Below, piece by piece: positions 1-8,141 of a DNA stretch of 30,618 nucleotides (within the stretch, counting starts at the first letter, position 1; every line of letters begins with the position of its first letter). The DNA lies in assembly GCA_902488815.1 (NCBI GenBank), contig CABTXP010000016.1:1-30618 (forward strand). The letters run 5' to 3'. The notes under the pieces were generated by a model. That model worked only from the letters and a program-made list of their open reading frames with translations. It did not search any database and was not told where the DNA came from. The DNA is from an uncultured Eubacteriales bacterium (lineage in GTDB: Bacteria; Bacillota; Clostridia; Tissierellales; Peptoniphilaceae). The translations under genes were made by a program, and so were the position numbers.

Positions 1-1
1 A

Positions 2-850
2 GACATGGGAGTTACAAGAAGCTCCGATGACGAATTTGACTTAATAGGTGCAGGAGACCAAGGTATGATGTTCGGCTATGCAACAGACGAAAGCGAAAAC
101 TATATGCCCCTACCTATAGACCTTGCTCACAAGCTTGCAATTGAACTTGCAAGACTTAGAAAGGACAATGTCCTTGACTATCTTCGCCCGGACGGCAAGA
201 CTCAAGTGAGTATGGAATACGTGGACGGCGTTGCAAAGAGAATTGACACAATAGTAGTTTCCACACAACACGACGAAGATGTTTCCGTTAAAGAAATTGC
301 AGCGGACTTAAAGAAAGAATTAATTCTTCCCACAGTGGGAGAGATGATGGATGAAGAGACAAAAATTTTAGTCAATCCTACAGGCAGATTTGTATACGGC
401 GGCCCTGCAGTAGACGTAGGACTTACAGGACGTAAACTTATTGTCGATACTTACGGCGGATTTTCACGTCACGGCGGCGGAGCTTTCTCCGGAAAAGACC
501 CGACAAAGGTAGACCGTTCAGCATCCTACTATGCAAGATACATGGCAAAGAACGTTGTAGCTGCAGGCTTGGCAAAGAAGTGTGAAATCGGACTTGCCTA
601 TGCAATCGGCGTTGCAAGACCTGTTTCAATCTATGTAGACACTTTCGGCACGGGAGTTATTGCAGACAACGCCATTGAAGAAATTTTGGACAAAGTATTT
701 GACCCGAGACCTGCCGCAATTATTAAAAACTTGGACCTTAGAAGACCGATTTACAAACAAGTTGCATCCTACGGACACTTCGGCAGATATGACCTTGATC
801 TTCCTTGGGAAAAATTGGATAAAGTTAAAGAACTTAAAAAGCAAATGTAA
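2..850 (+). CDS. metK: S-adenosylmethionine synthetase, 5'-truncated
   Basis: MetK makes S-adenosylmethionine from methionine and ATP in the cytoplasm. The reading frame is open to the left edge, and the first in-frame ATG (base 5) is internal: the visible protein begins just before the GAGDQG motif, which lies about 100-110 residues into full-length (about 390 aa) MetK. Seen here are GAGDQGMMFGYA, the loop with LRPDGKTQV, the ISTQH-like VVSTQHDED, NPTGRF, GLTGRKLIVDTYGG, the nucleotide-binding GGGAFSGKDPTKVDRS, and the C-terminal YGHFGR. The C-terminus is complete and is followed at once by a hairpin terminator. The gene is intact as far as it can be seen; the missing N-terminus is an edge effect, not a pseudogene. 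Confidence 0.97.
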   Translation, partial: DMGVTRSSDDEFDLIGAGDQGMMFGYATDESENYMPLPIDLAHKLAIELARLRKDNVLDYLRPDGKTQVSMEYVDGVAKRIDTIVVSTQHDEDVSVKEIAADLKKELILPTVGEMMDEETKILVNPTGRFVYGGPAVDVGLTGRKLIVDTYGGFSRHGGGAFSGKDPTKVDRSASYYARYMAKNVVAAGLAKKCEIGLAYAIGVARPVSIYVDTFGTGVIADNAIEEILDKVFDPRPAAIIKNLDLRRPIYKQVASYGHFGRYDLDLPWEKLDKVKELKKQM

Positions 851-851
851 A

Positions 852-876
852 AAGAATGCCTTCGGGCATTTTTTTT
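852..876 (+). terminator. Rho-independent terminator after metK
   Basis: A 6-bp stem AATGCC / GGCATT (855-860 and 865-870) with the stable TTCG tetraloop is followed by a run of T. It begins two bases after the metK stop codon. Confidence 0.9.
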
Positions 877-921
877 ATGCCCTTAATCGGTCCATGTGAT
901 AAACTCTTCATTGGAGGATAT

Positions 922-3117
922 ATGATTGAAGTAAAAGGATTGCTTGAAAAAATAATTTTTTACAACGAAGAGAACGGCTACACGGTTTTAAAATTAAATA
1001 CTGAAGACGGGGACCTTACCTGTACGGGAAATGCCATGTCCATAAAGGAAGGCAGAGAGTACAAGATGAAGGGCGACTTTACCTATCATCAAAAGTACGG
1101 AGAGCAGTTTTCTTTTACGGAAATAGAAGAAGTTTTGCCGACTGAATCGGACGGCATCATCGCCTACCTTTCAAGCGGCAACATTCCCTTTATAGGCACA
1201 AAGACGGCTGAAAAAATCGTAGAAAAATTTAAAGAGGACACTCTTAAAATTATTGACGAAAATCCCAAAAGACTACTTGAGATAGAAGGCATCGGGCCGA
1301 AAAAATTGGAAAAAATAAAAGAGGCCTTTAGAGAACAAAGTGAATTAAGATCTCTATTTATATACCTGTCAAAGTTTGACATATCTCAAAAAGAAGCGAC
1401 GAAAATTTACAGAGCCTACGGGCAAAGTGCCGTAGAAATTGTAAGGACCAATCCATACAAGCTTGGGGAAGACATAAGAGGCTTCGGATTTAAGAGAGCG
1501 GATGAGCTTGCAAGAGTTGTAGGCATAAGAGAGGACTCTGACCTTCGCATTAACTCGGCGATAAAGTATGTCTTAAAACTTGCGACCTACGAAGGTCACA
1601 CCTATCTTCCCGAGAAGGAATTAATTCACGAGGCAAAGAAGTTTTTAAACTGCGACGAGGAAAAAATTGAAAAATCTCTCTCCCGACTTATGTTTGACCA
1701 AGAGATATACATAAAGGTCTACAGGGATCACAAAAATGTTTACTTTACTTCAATGTATCGCAGCGAAAATTTTTCCGCCGGAAAACTCATAACCCTTTTA
1801 AGAGGAAATCCCATTGAAATAAACAGAGATGAATTAAACGACGAGATTGACGACTTGGAAAGTAAGTATCACAAGTTCGGCGAAAAGCAAAGACTTGCAA
1901 TTATAAATTCCGTGGCAAATAAAGTCTCACTAATCACGGGAGGCCCCGGCACGGGAAAGACCACGACTTTAAAGGCCATAATCGAAATATTTGAAAACAT
2001 GGACAAAAAAGTTGTCCTTGCAGCTCCCACAGGTCGTGCGGCAAAGCGCATGGAAGAAAGCACAAAGCGCAAGGCAAGAACCATTCACAAGCTCCTTGAC
2101 ATCCACTCCGACTCCTACTTTGAAGATGTGGAGGAAGTGGAAGCCGATGTTGTAATAGTGGACGAATTTTCCATGGTGGACTTAAATCTTTTCAACATTT
2201 TGCTCCAGGCACTAAAGCCCGGCACCACTCTCATTATGGTTGGAGACAAGGACCAACTCCCAAGTGTGGGAGCAGGTAACGTCCTTGCAGACATAATATC
2301 TTCAGACCTTGTTCCAATGGTAAACCTTGACGAAGTATTCAGACAGGAAAAAGAATCTCTCATCATCACCAATGCCCATTTAATAAATCAGGGCAAGATG
2401 CCAATAGTAAACGGCAGCGGTTCCGACTTTTTTTTAATAAGAGAAAATTCCATGGAAGAAATTGCAAATAAAATCGTGGACCTTGTAAAGAACAGACTCC
2501 CCAACTACTACGGAGTTAATCCCGTTACAGACATTCAAGTCCTAAGTCCTGTCAAAAAGACAATGGTTGGAGTAAATAATTTAAACAAACTTTTGCAAGA
2601 AGCTTTAAATAAAAATAAAGAAAAAATTGAAGTGTCAAAGGGCGTATTTAAAAAAGGGGACCGTGTAATGCAAATGAAGAACAACTACAACATGGAGTAC
2701 GAAATTGAACACACGGGCAATTTTGAAAAAGGCGTCTTTAACGGCGACACAGGCTTTGTAGAAGAAGTAAATGAAGACGAAAAATATGTCGTGGTGAGAT
2801 TTGACGAAAATAAACATGCCACCTATGAATACAAGGACTTGGAAGAGCTATCCCTAAGCTATGCCACGACAATTCACAAGTCACAGGGGAGTGAATACCC
2901 GGTAGTGGTAATTCCCATGACCTTTTTCCCGCCCATACTTGCAAACAGAAACTTAATTTACACAGGCGTCACAAGGGCGAGCAAGCTTGTAGTCCTTGTG
3001 GGATCAGAAATGTATTTGCAAAAGATGATTGAGAACAACAAGAGCCAAAAGAGATACTCTTCACTTGATGAAAGTATTAGAGAAGGAGCGAAAAAGTTTG
3101 ATTTTTTCAAAAAATAG
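922..3117 (+). CDS. recD2: RecD2-type ATP-dependent DNA helicase
   Basis: A 731-aa superfamily 1B 5'-3' DNA helicase of the RecD2/YrrC type, found in bacteria without RecBC and linked to DNA repair and replication-fork maintenance. The ATG at 922 is preceded by GGAGG at 913-917; the frame is open further upstream but runs into the metK terminator, so this start is preferred. Residues about 1-85 form the N-terminal OB-like domain, about 88-200 carry helix-hairpin-helix repeats (IEGIGPKKLEKI), and the helicase core follows. Walker A is GGPGTGKT (340-347), Walker B VDEFS (D414, E415), then GDKDQLPSVGAG, the FRQ motif, and the C-terminal TTIHKSQGSEYP. The length is normal for the family (about 740 aa). 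comF overlaps its 3' end. Confidence 0.95.
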   Translation: MIEVKGLLEKIIFYNEENGYTVLKLNTEDGDLTCTGNAMSIKEGREYKMKGDFTYHQKYGEQFSFTEIEEVLPTESDGIIAYLSSGNIPFIGTKTAEKIVEKFKEDTLKIIDENPKRLLEIEGIGPKKLEKIKEAFREQSELRSLFIYLSKFDISQKEATKIYRAYGQSAVEIVRTNPYKLGEDIRGFGFKRADELARVVGIREDSDLRINSAIKYVLKLATYEGHTYLPEKELIHEAKKFLNCDEEKIEKSLSRLMFDQEIYIKVYRDHKNVYFTSMYRSENFSAGKLITLLRGNPIEINRDELNDEIDDLESKYHKFGEKQRLAIINSVANKVSLITGGPGTGKTTTLKAIIEIFENMDKKVVLAAPTGRAAKRMEESTKRKARTIHKLLDIHSDSYFEDVEEVEADVVIVDEFSMVDLNLFNILLQALKPGTTLIMVGDKDQLPSVGAGNVLADIISSDLVPMVNLDEVFRQEKESLIITNAHLINQGKMPIVNGSGSDFFLIRENSMEEIANKIVDLVKNRLPNYYGVNPVTDIQVLSPVKKTMVGVNNLNKLLQEALNKNKEKIEVSKGVFKKGDRVMQMKNNYNMEYEIEHTGNFEKGVFNGDTGFVEEVNEDEKYVVVRFDENKHATYEYKDLEELSLSYATTIHKSQGSEYPVVVIPMTFFPPILANRNLIYTGVTRASKLVVLVGSEMYLQKMIENNKSQKRYSSLDESIREGAKKFDFFKK

Positions 3118-3715
3118 TTGTTACCTTTGTGGCAAGGAAGGGGAATTAAAGTACAATCTCTGCCCCGACTGCATAGAATTTTTGGAAGAGTTTAGAGAAT
3201 TGAAAAATCTTCACCTAAATTACTTAGATGAAGTCTATGTGGCATTTGAGTACAAGGGCGTGGTAAAGGACATGATTATCTCCTTTAAATTTAAAGACGA
3301 CCTTTATCTTAAAAAGGGATTTGGTGAAATACTTTCTGAAATTATTTTGAAAAACAATTTGCAAGATGGAGTCATTGCCTTTGTGCCAATGGAAAGAGGA
3401 GAGTACAACAAGAGAGGCTACAACCAGAGTGAAATTTTGGCAAAGGAAGTTTCAAAATCCACAGGTATGGAAATGACGGGCCTTTTAAAGAAAATAAAAA
3501 AGACCAAGAGACAGGTGGGCCTTGGCTACGAAGAGAGACAGGAAAATTTAAGAGGCGCCTACGAATTTAAAGGGGATTTAACAGGTAGGGACGTTGTCTT
3601 AATTGACGACATACTCACCACCGGCGCCACGGGAGATGAGTGTGCAAAGACTTTAAAAGAAAAGGGAGCCTCGAAAGTCTCCCTAATTGTTTTGGCATCA
3701 CTTGCCTTTTATTAA
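3098..3715 (+). CDS. comF: ComF family amidophosphoribosyltransferase-like protein
   Basis: A ComFC/GntX family protein of about 205 aa. An N-terminal zinc ribbon (CYLCG...CPDC, within the first 30 residues) precedes a phosphoribosyltransferase fold with KRGYNQ and the PRPP-binding motif VVLIDDILTTGAT near the C-terminus. ComF proteins work with the ComFA helicase in DNA uptake in competent bacteria, but the family is also common in bacteria not known to be competent. The start chosen is TTG 3098, because AAGGAG at 3083-3088 sits at a good distance; the frame is open up to 3029 and an ATG at 3068 lacks a clear ribosome site. It overlaps recD2 by 20 bp, so the two are likely co-transcribed. 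Its last 18 bases overlap the end of the convergent YihY gene. Confidence 0.85.
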   Translation: MIFSKNSCYLCGKEGELKYNLCPDCIEFLEEFRELKNLHLNYLDEVYVAFEYKGVVKDMIISFKFKDDLYLKKGFGEILSEIILKNNLQDGVIAFVPMERGEYNKRGYNQSEILAKEVSKSTGMEMTGLLKKIKKTKRQVGLGYEERQENLRGAYEFKGDLTGRDVVLIDDILTTGATGDECAKTLKEKGASKVSLIVLASLAFY

Positions 3716-4609
3716 AGTTTCAAAATAACTGTGCTCCAAGTCCATGTCATAGTGTTTGGAGTAGAAGTAAGCGTTTAGTTCTCCTCCCAAGAGAATAATT
3801 GTATTCATCAAAAACAGCCACACCAAGAATATCGCCATACTTGCAAGGGATCCGTAGGTGACGGAGTAGCTGCTTAAGTTATTTGCATAGTATGAGAAGA
3901 GCAAACTTGCCAAAATTACAAACAAAGTTGAGAACACGGTTCCCGGTAAAAACAATTTAATCGGGACCGTTTTTTTATTGTCTAAATTCGGCGCCAAGTA
4001 GTAGAGCAAAAAGAAAACCACCGCCATGTATACCAAGGGAAAGAAGATGGAGTTTACTGCTTCAAAAAATATTCTTATGGCCTCGTACTCATTTACAAAG
4101 GTGTAGATTAAATCCTCAAGTCTTTGACCGAAGACTGTAAACATAGTCAGAAAAACTATGAGTACAATCATTGCCACGGTTAAAAATATTGAGATAACGG
4201 AGGCTTTAAAATAATTTCTCCTCCTTGTGACGCTGTATGCCACGTTAATATTAACTACCAGTGAAGCTAAACCTCTTGATGCAGGCCAAAGACCTAAGAT
4301 GATTGAGATAATCAATAGTGAAGTGGTACTTGTAGCTTCAATGTTTGAAATAAAGTCTGTAAAAATACTTTGGATCTCAACGGGGAGAGTGTTAAAAAAT
4401 TCCGGCACGGAAAAGTATTTGTGCAAGTTTATTTTCGCCGCAATATTTACAAATGCAATTAAAAAAGGAAAGATACTTAGGACAAAGTAGTACACGGAAG
4501 AGGACGCCAAGGTCGTCACTCTGTGGTAAACAAATCTGTATGTCATAGCATCTATCAAATTTATAAACTTGTTGTCTTTATGTTTGTTAAAAAATTTTTC
4601 TAAACCCAT
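3698..4609 (-). CDS. YihY/virulence factor BrkB family membrane protein
   Basis: A 303-aa integral membrane protein of the YihY/BrkB (formerly 'ribonuclease BN') family. A short basic N-terminus is followed by the family pattern (ASSSVYYFVLSIFPFLIAF, about residues 35-53) and about six hydrophobic segments; GLWPASRGLASLVVNINVAYSV (near 110-130) is the family's other conserved block. The precise function of the family is not established. The ATG at 4609 is two codons after an in-frame TGA, so the frame cannot extend upstream, and no convincing Shine-Dalgarno is seen, so a leaderless or weakly translated mRNA is possible. It is divergent from the response regulator gene. Confidence 0.85.
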   Translation of the reverse strand: MGLEKFFNKHKDNKFINLIDAMTYRFVYHRVTTLASSSVYYFVLSIFPFLIAFVNIAAKINLHKYFSVPEFFNTLPVEIQSIFTDFISNIEATSTTSLLIISIILGLWPASRGLASLVVNINVAYSVTRRRNYFKASVISIFLTVAMIVLIVFLTMFTVFGQRLEDLIYTFVNEYEAIRIFFEAVNSIFFPLVYMAVVFFLLYYLAPNLDNKKTVPIKLFLPGTVFSTLFVILASLLFSYYANNLSSYSVTYGSLASMAIFLVWLFLMNTIILLGGELNAYFYSKHYDMDLEHSYFETLIKGK

Positions 4610-4694
4610 GCATCAATATTAACACGGCTATAATTAAAATGCCATAATGGTTAAAGCTTAGGCTCTTATGGTAAAATATTAAAGAGGTGATATT

Positions 4695-5387
4695 ATGGAA
4701 TACAATATTTTAGTTTGTGACGACGAAGAGGACATATTAAGAGCCATCACTATATATTTGGAAGCTGAAGGATACCATGTGTTTACTGCCAAAGACGGCT
4801 ACGAGGCACTTGAAGTCATAGACAAAGAGGACATTCATTTGGGACTTATTGACTTAATGATGCCGAAGATGGACGGAATTTCCACAATATTAAAAATCAG
4901 AGAGAAAAATAACATACCTTTAATAATACTGTCGGCAAAAAGTGAAATCACCGACAAAATAATCGGACTTAACGTGGGGGCGGACGACTACATAACAAAG
5001 CCCTTTAACGCCATCGAGCTTACGGCGAGAGTGGCATCCATGCTTAGAAGATATACATCCCTTGGCAGCGCCGACATAGAAAAAGACGTAATCAAAGTAG
5101 GAAGAATTGAAATAAGAGACAAGTCCAAGGAAGTATATGTAGACGGAGAGAGCGTAAACCTCACGCCTTACGAATACAAAATCCTCCATCTCCTTCTAAA
5201 AAACAAGGGCAAGGTGTATTCTTCAAAGGAAATTTACGAAAATGTATGGGAAGAAGAAGCTCACGACGTGAAAAAAATTATTTCGGTACACATATCACAC
5301 CTTAGAGACAAGGTGGAGATAAACCCGAAGAAGCCGGATGTAATAAAGAGTATTTACGGAATGGGGTACAAGGCGGAAGACATTTAG
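4695..5387 (+). CDS. OmpR/PhoB-family response regulator
   Basis: A 230-aa two-component response regulator. The receiver domain (about 1-120) has the acidic pocket D9/D10, phospho-acceptor D53 (LIDLMMPKMDG), the conserved Ser/Lys region (ILSAK) and YITKPF. The C-terminal winged helix (about 130-230) ends with the typical HISHLRDKVE...IKSIYGMGYKAE. AAAGAGGTGA at 4681-4690 supports the ATG at 4695. The partner histidine kinase starts 8 bp after the stop. The target genes cannot be told from the window; the divergent YihY gene is one candidate. Confidence 0.95.
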   Translation: MEYNILVCDDEEDILRAITIYLEAEGYHVFTAKDGYEALEVIDKEDIHLGLIDLMMPKMDGISTILKIREKNNIPLIILSAKSEITDKIIGLNVGADDYITKPFNAIELTARVASMLRRYTSLGSADIEKDVIKVGRIEIRDKSKEVYVDGESVNLTPYEYKILHLLLKNKGKVYSSKEIYENVWEEEAHDVKKIISVHISHLRDKVEINPKKPDVIKSIYGMGYKAEDI

Positions 5388-5395
5388 AGGTATAA

Positions 5396-6547
5396 ATGGA
5401 TAGACTGAGAGAAAATATTAGAGAGTATTTTGGAAACTTCTACTGTGAAAATTTACTCCTAATATTTTTAATTTTAAAGATAATATTAAAAACTACATAC
5501 ACCTCGGTCCTAATACCCTTTGTTATGGTAATAATCATAAGAGGAGCCTACGGCAACTTTAAAAAGATATCCTTTGTAAAGCTTTTATTGGAAGACGCGG
5601 GATTTTTGTCCGCTCTATTGGCCTTTATAAATGTTGTCCTTATAATATTTGGATTTTTGTATGAGAATATATTTTATCTTTTGCTTGTAAGGGCAATATT
5701 TGAAATTGAAAGTTTTGCCATTCAGGACAGAATAATAAGAGAAGGCTTTGAATCCATAAGAGAAGGAAGGGGCCTTGGAGAAATATCGGACCTTGCAAGA
5801 CCTGAGACTGTGAGAAATTTAAAGGGCCTTGTCCTTTTTGACAAGACCTTTGAAGAATCTTTGCGAGAAAAAATTGAAAACGAGAGAATAAAGACGGAGT
5901 TTATTACCAACATAACTCACGACATTAAGACACCCCTTACGTCTATCATCAACTACACGGACATATTGGCAAAAAAAGAAGAGATGGACGAAGAAGCCAA
6001 GGCATACATTAAGATACTTGGCAGAAACTCACAGCGCATGAAGGACTTAATAGTGGACATGCTTGAAGCATCAAAGGCGGCAAGCAGAAACGTAAAGGTA
6101 GAGAAGAACTTTATCGAATTTAACGAATTGTTTTTGCAAATCTACGGAGACTTTGACGATCAATTTGTGAAAAAATCCTTGGAGCTAAAATACAACTCAG
6201 ATGAAGAAAATATATACATGTATACCGACGGCAATATATTGTCCCGAATAGTGCAAAACCTGCTTTCCAACATTAACAAGTATGCAAGAGAAGGCACAAA
6301 TGTGGAAGTAGATGTTAAGTCTAAGGAAGACCTTACAATTAAAATCTCAAACATTTCAAATAGAAAATTTGACGAGAAAGACGTAATACTTGAAGACGCC
6401 TTTGTAAAATTTGACAAGAGCAGAAACACAAACGGATCGGGTCTTGGACTTTACATTACCAAAAACTTGGTAGAGCTATTAGGGGGCAAGTTTAACATTC
6501 ATTTAAAAGACGACATATTTACAGCGGAAGTGACAATAAAAAAATAA
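5396..6547 (+). CDS. Sensor histidine kinase, membrane-bound, short loops
   Basis: A 383-aa histidine kinase and cognate partner of the upstream response regulator. The N-terminal ~100 residues contain about four hydrophobic segments with very short connecting loops, so there is no sizeable extracytoplasmic sensor domain; this resembles intramembrane-sensing kinases (inference). The HisKA block FITNITHDIKTPLTSI places the phosphorylated His at residue 175. The HATPase domain shows the N-box NLLSNINKYA and the G-box GSGLGLYITKNLVELLGG. The ribosome site TAGAGG overlaps the stop codon of the preceding gene, which indicates one operon. The signal is unknown. Confidence 0.93.
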   Translation: MDRLRENIREYFGNFYCENLLLIFLILKIILKTTYTSVLIPFVMVIIIRGAYGNFKKISFVKLLLEDAGFLSALLAFINVVLIIFGFLYENIFYLLLVRAIFEIESFAIQDRIIREGFESIREGRGLGEISDLARPETVRNLKGLVLFDKTFEESLREKIENERIKTEFITNITHDIKTPLTSIINYTDILAKKEEMDEEAKAYIKILGRNSQRMKDLIVDMLEASKAASRNVKVEKNFIEFNELFLQIYGDFDDQFVKKSLELKYNSDEENIYMYTDGNILSRIVQNLLSNINKYAREGTNVEVDVKSKEDLTIKISNISNRKFDEKDVILEDAFVKFDKSRNTNGSGLGLYITKNLVELLGGKFNIHLKDDIFTAEVTIKK

Positions 6548-6559
6548 CATATTTATAAT
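6530..6559 (+). promoter_or_regulatory. Possible sigma-70 promoter for the sigma-54 activator gene
   Basis: GTGACA (6530-6535) and TATAAT (6554-6559) are 18 bp apart and overlap the end of the kinase gene. They would start transcription about 13 bases before the ATG at 6579. This suggests the activator can be expressed separately from the two-component operon. Confidence 0.45.
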
Positions 6560-6578
6560 AGAAAGTTTGGAGAGATAG

Positions 6579-7910
6579 ATGAAAGATTTAGATATAATTT
6601 TCGGAGAACTGAAAGAAGGAATTTTGATTTGCGACAAGGATTCAAAAATTTCATATTGTAATAAAAGTTATTTGAATTTCATAGGCAAATCTATGGATGA
6701 AGTCCGAGGAAAATATCTAAGAGACGTTAGACCCGGCGCGCAGCAACCTGAAGTTATAAAAAATGGAAAGCCTGTTTTCGGCGCTCTTCGCAAAGAAGAA
6801 GGCGAAGAATACTTTGTAAACATGTATCCCATGTTTGATAAAGGTGAAGTAGTCGGGGGCATATCTGTCGTAACATTTTTAAAAAATGCAAATACTATCA
6901 AAGAAGGAATTGAAGAAGTAGAGAGAAGACAGAGATACCTGGACAGAAGGATCAGAGAGACCAACGGCGCTTACTACACCTTTGACGACATAATTTCCAT
7001 ATCCCCAAGCTCAATAGAAACAAAAAATATAGCAAAGAAAATTGCCAAAAGGGACGTAGACGTTTTAATAGAAGGAGAGAGCGGAACAGGCAAGGAACTT
7101 TATGCTCAATCCATACACAACGAATCGCCAAGAGGCTCAAACCCATTTATAGCCGTAAACTGCTCCACATTTCCGAAGGACATACTTGAATCGGAGCTCT
7201 TCGGTTATGAAGAAGGCACATTTACCGGAGCATTAAAAGGCGGCAAAATCGGACTATTTGAATCGGCAAATCACGGCACGATTTTCTTAGACGAAATATC
7301 GGAAATGGACATGGCACTTCAAGCCAAACTTCTCCGTGTGCTTCAAGAGAAAAAAATCAGAAGAGTAGGCGGGAGAGAAGAGATACCCATAGACGTGCGA
7401 ATAATAAGTGCATGTAACGTAAGCCTAAAGGACTATATCAAAGAAGGAAAGTTCAGAGAAGACTTATACTACAGAATTGCGGTAATACCCATTACAATTT
7501 TGCCCTTGAGAGAGAGAAAAGAAGATATAGCACCACTTACAGAACACTTTATAAAGAGACTTAATATAAGGCTAAAGAAAAACTTTACACTTACAGCCGG
7601 AGCGAAAAACCTCTTGTACTCATATAATTGGCCGGGGAACATTAGAGAGCTTAAAAATGTAACGGAGTTTTCGGCTGTAATGACACAGGACGAAGTCTTA
7701 GATGAATATAACTTCCCTCCGCGAATTATCGACTCAAAATATTTAAGCGACGAAAGACCCGTAACCTTGGACCAAAGGACGAAGGAGTTTGAAAAGAAGG
7801 AGATAGAGAGAACCCTTAGAAACTTTCCCGACACGGTTGAGGGCAAGAAAAAAGCTGCAAAAGCCTTGGGCATATCCCTTGCAACACTTTATAACAAATT
7901 GAATTTCTAA
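6579..7910 (+). CDS. Sigma-54-dependent transcriptional activator, PAS-AAA+-Fis
   Basis: A 443-aa bacterial enhancer-binding protein. An N-terminal PAS domain (about 1-110, with ILICDKDSKISYCNKSYLNFIGKS) probably senses a small ligand. The AAA+ domain (about 140-370) has Walker A GESGTGKE (166-173), the sigma-54 contact loop as GTFTGA (213-218; the usual form is GAFTGA), and Walker B FLDEISEMD. A Fis-type helix-turn-helix ends the protein (KKKAAKALGISLATLYNKL). GGAGAGA precedes the ATG. It is followed by a terminator and then by a near-consensus sigma-54 promoter for the transporter/AtuA operon, its likely target. The same architecture occurs in activators of catabolic operons in anaerobic Firmicutes. 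Confidence 0.95.
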   Translation: MKDLDIIFGELKEGILICDKDSKISYCNKSYLNFIGKSMDEVRGKYLRDVRPGAQQPEVIKNGKPVFGALRKEEGEEYFVNMYPMFDKGEVVGGISVVTFLKNANTIKEGIEEVERRQRYLDRRIRETNGAYYTFDDIISISPSSIETKNIAKKIAKRDVDVLIEGESGTGKELYAQSIHNESPRGSNPFIAVNCSTFPKDILESELFGYEEGTFTGALKGGKIGLFESANHGTIFLDEISEMDMALQAKLLRVLQEKKIRRVGGREEIPIDVRIISACNVSLKDYIKEGKFREDLYYRIAVIPITILPLRERKEDIAPLTEHFIKRLNIRLKKNFTLTAGAKNLLYSYNWPGNIRELKNVTEFSAVMTQDEVLDEYNFPPRIIDSKYLSDERPVTLDQRTKEFEKKEIERTLRNFPDTVEGKKKAAKALGISLATLYNKLNF

Positions 7911-7933
7911 AAAAATAGAAAACACTTATATTT

Positions 7934-7953
7934 GTTTCAAAAATTTTAGAAAC
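7934..7953. promoter_or_regulatory. Candidate enhancer site for the sigma-54 activator
   Basis: GTTTCAAAAATTTTAGAAAC is a 20-bp palindrome with one mismatched pair. Its centre is about 170 bp upstream of the expected start of the sigma-54 promoter at 8091, a normal distance for an enhancer-binding protein. A partly similar element (TTTCAAAAAT at 7979) starts 44 bp after the matching part of the palindrome (7935), about four helical turns. The assignment is by position and symmetry only. Confidence 0.45.
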
Positions 7954-8025
7954 TTTTAAAGCTTTTATTTTTACAACCTTTCAAAAATATTTTAATAAAA
8001 CTTAAGACGATATCAGAAAAATTTT

Positions 8026-8062
8026 TCCGAATATTTAGAAATTAAATGTTCGGATTTTTTTT
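8026..8062 (+). terminator. Terminator of the sigma-54 activator gene
   Basis: The arms TCCGAATATTT (8026-8036) and AAATGTTCGGA (8044-8054) form an 11-bp stem with one G-U pair and a 7-base loop, followed by eight T. It separates the activator gene from the sigma-54 promoter. Confidence 0.85.
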
Positions 8063-8090
8063 ATTTCCTGTATTTCATCTCATTTTATAA

Positions 8091-8108
8091 TTGGCACGCA
8101 ACTTGCTT
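8091..8108 (+). promoter_or_regulatory. Sigma-54 (-24/-12) promoter
   Basis: TTGGCACGCAACTTGCTT matches the RpoN consensus TGGCAC-N5-TTGC almost perfectly: GG at 8093-8094 and GC at 8105-8106, with exactly 10 bases between. It lies 34 bp upstream of the transporter ATG and directly downstream of a sigma-54 activator gene and its terminator. Confidence 0.92.
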
Positions 8109-8141
8109 TATATATTTACAGAACAATTTAAGGAGGAATAT

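Noticed and set aside
856..921. Upstream extension of recD2 to ATG 856
   Set aside because: It would begin within the metK terminator and has no ribosome site; ATG 922 has GGAGG and gives the family-typical N-terminus.
8091..8141. Upstream extension of the transporter ORF to TTG 8091
   Set aside because: These codons lie inside the sigma-54 promoter and the untranslated leader; AAGGAGGA before ATG 8142 fixes the true start.
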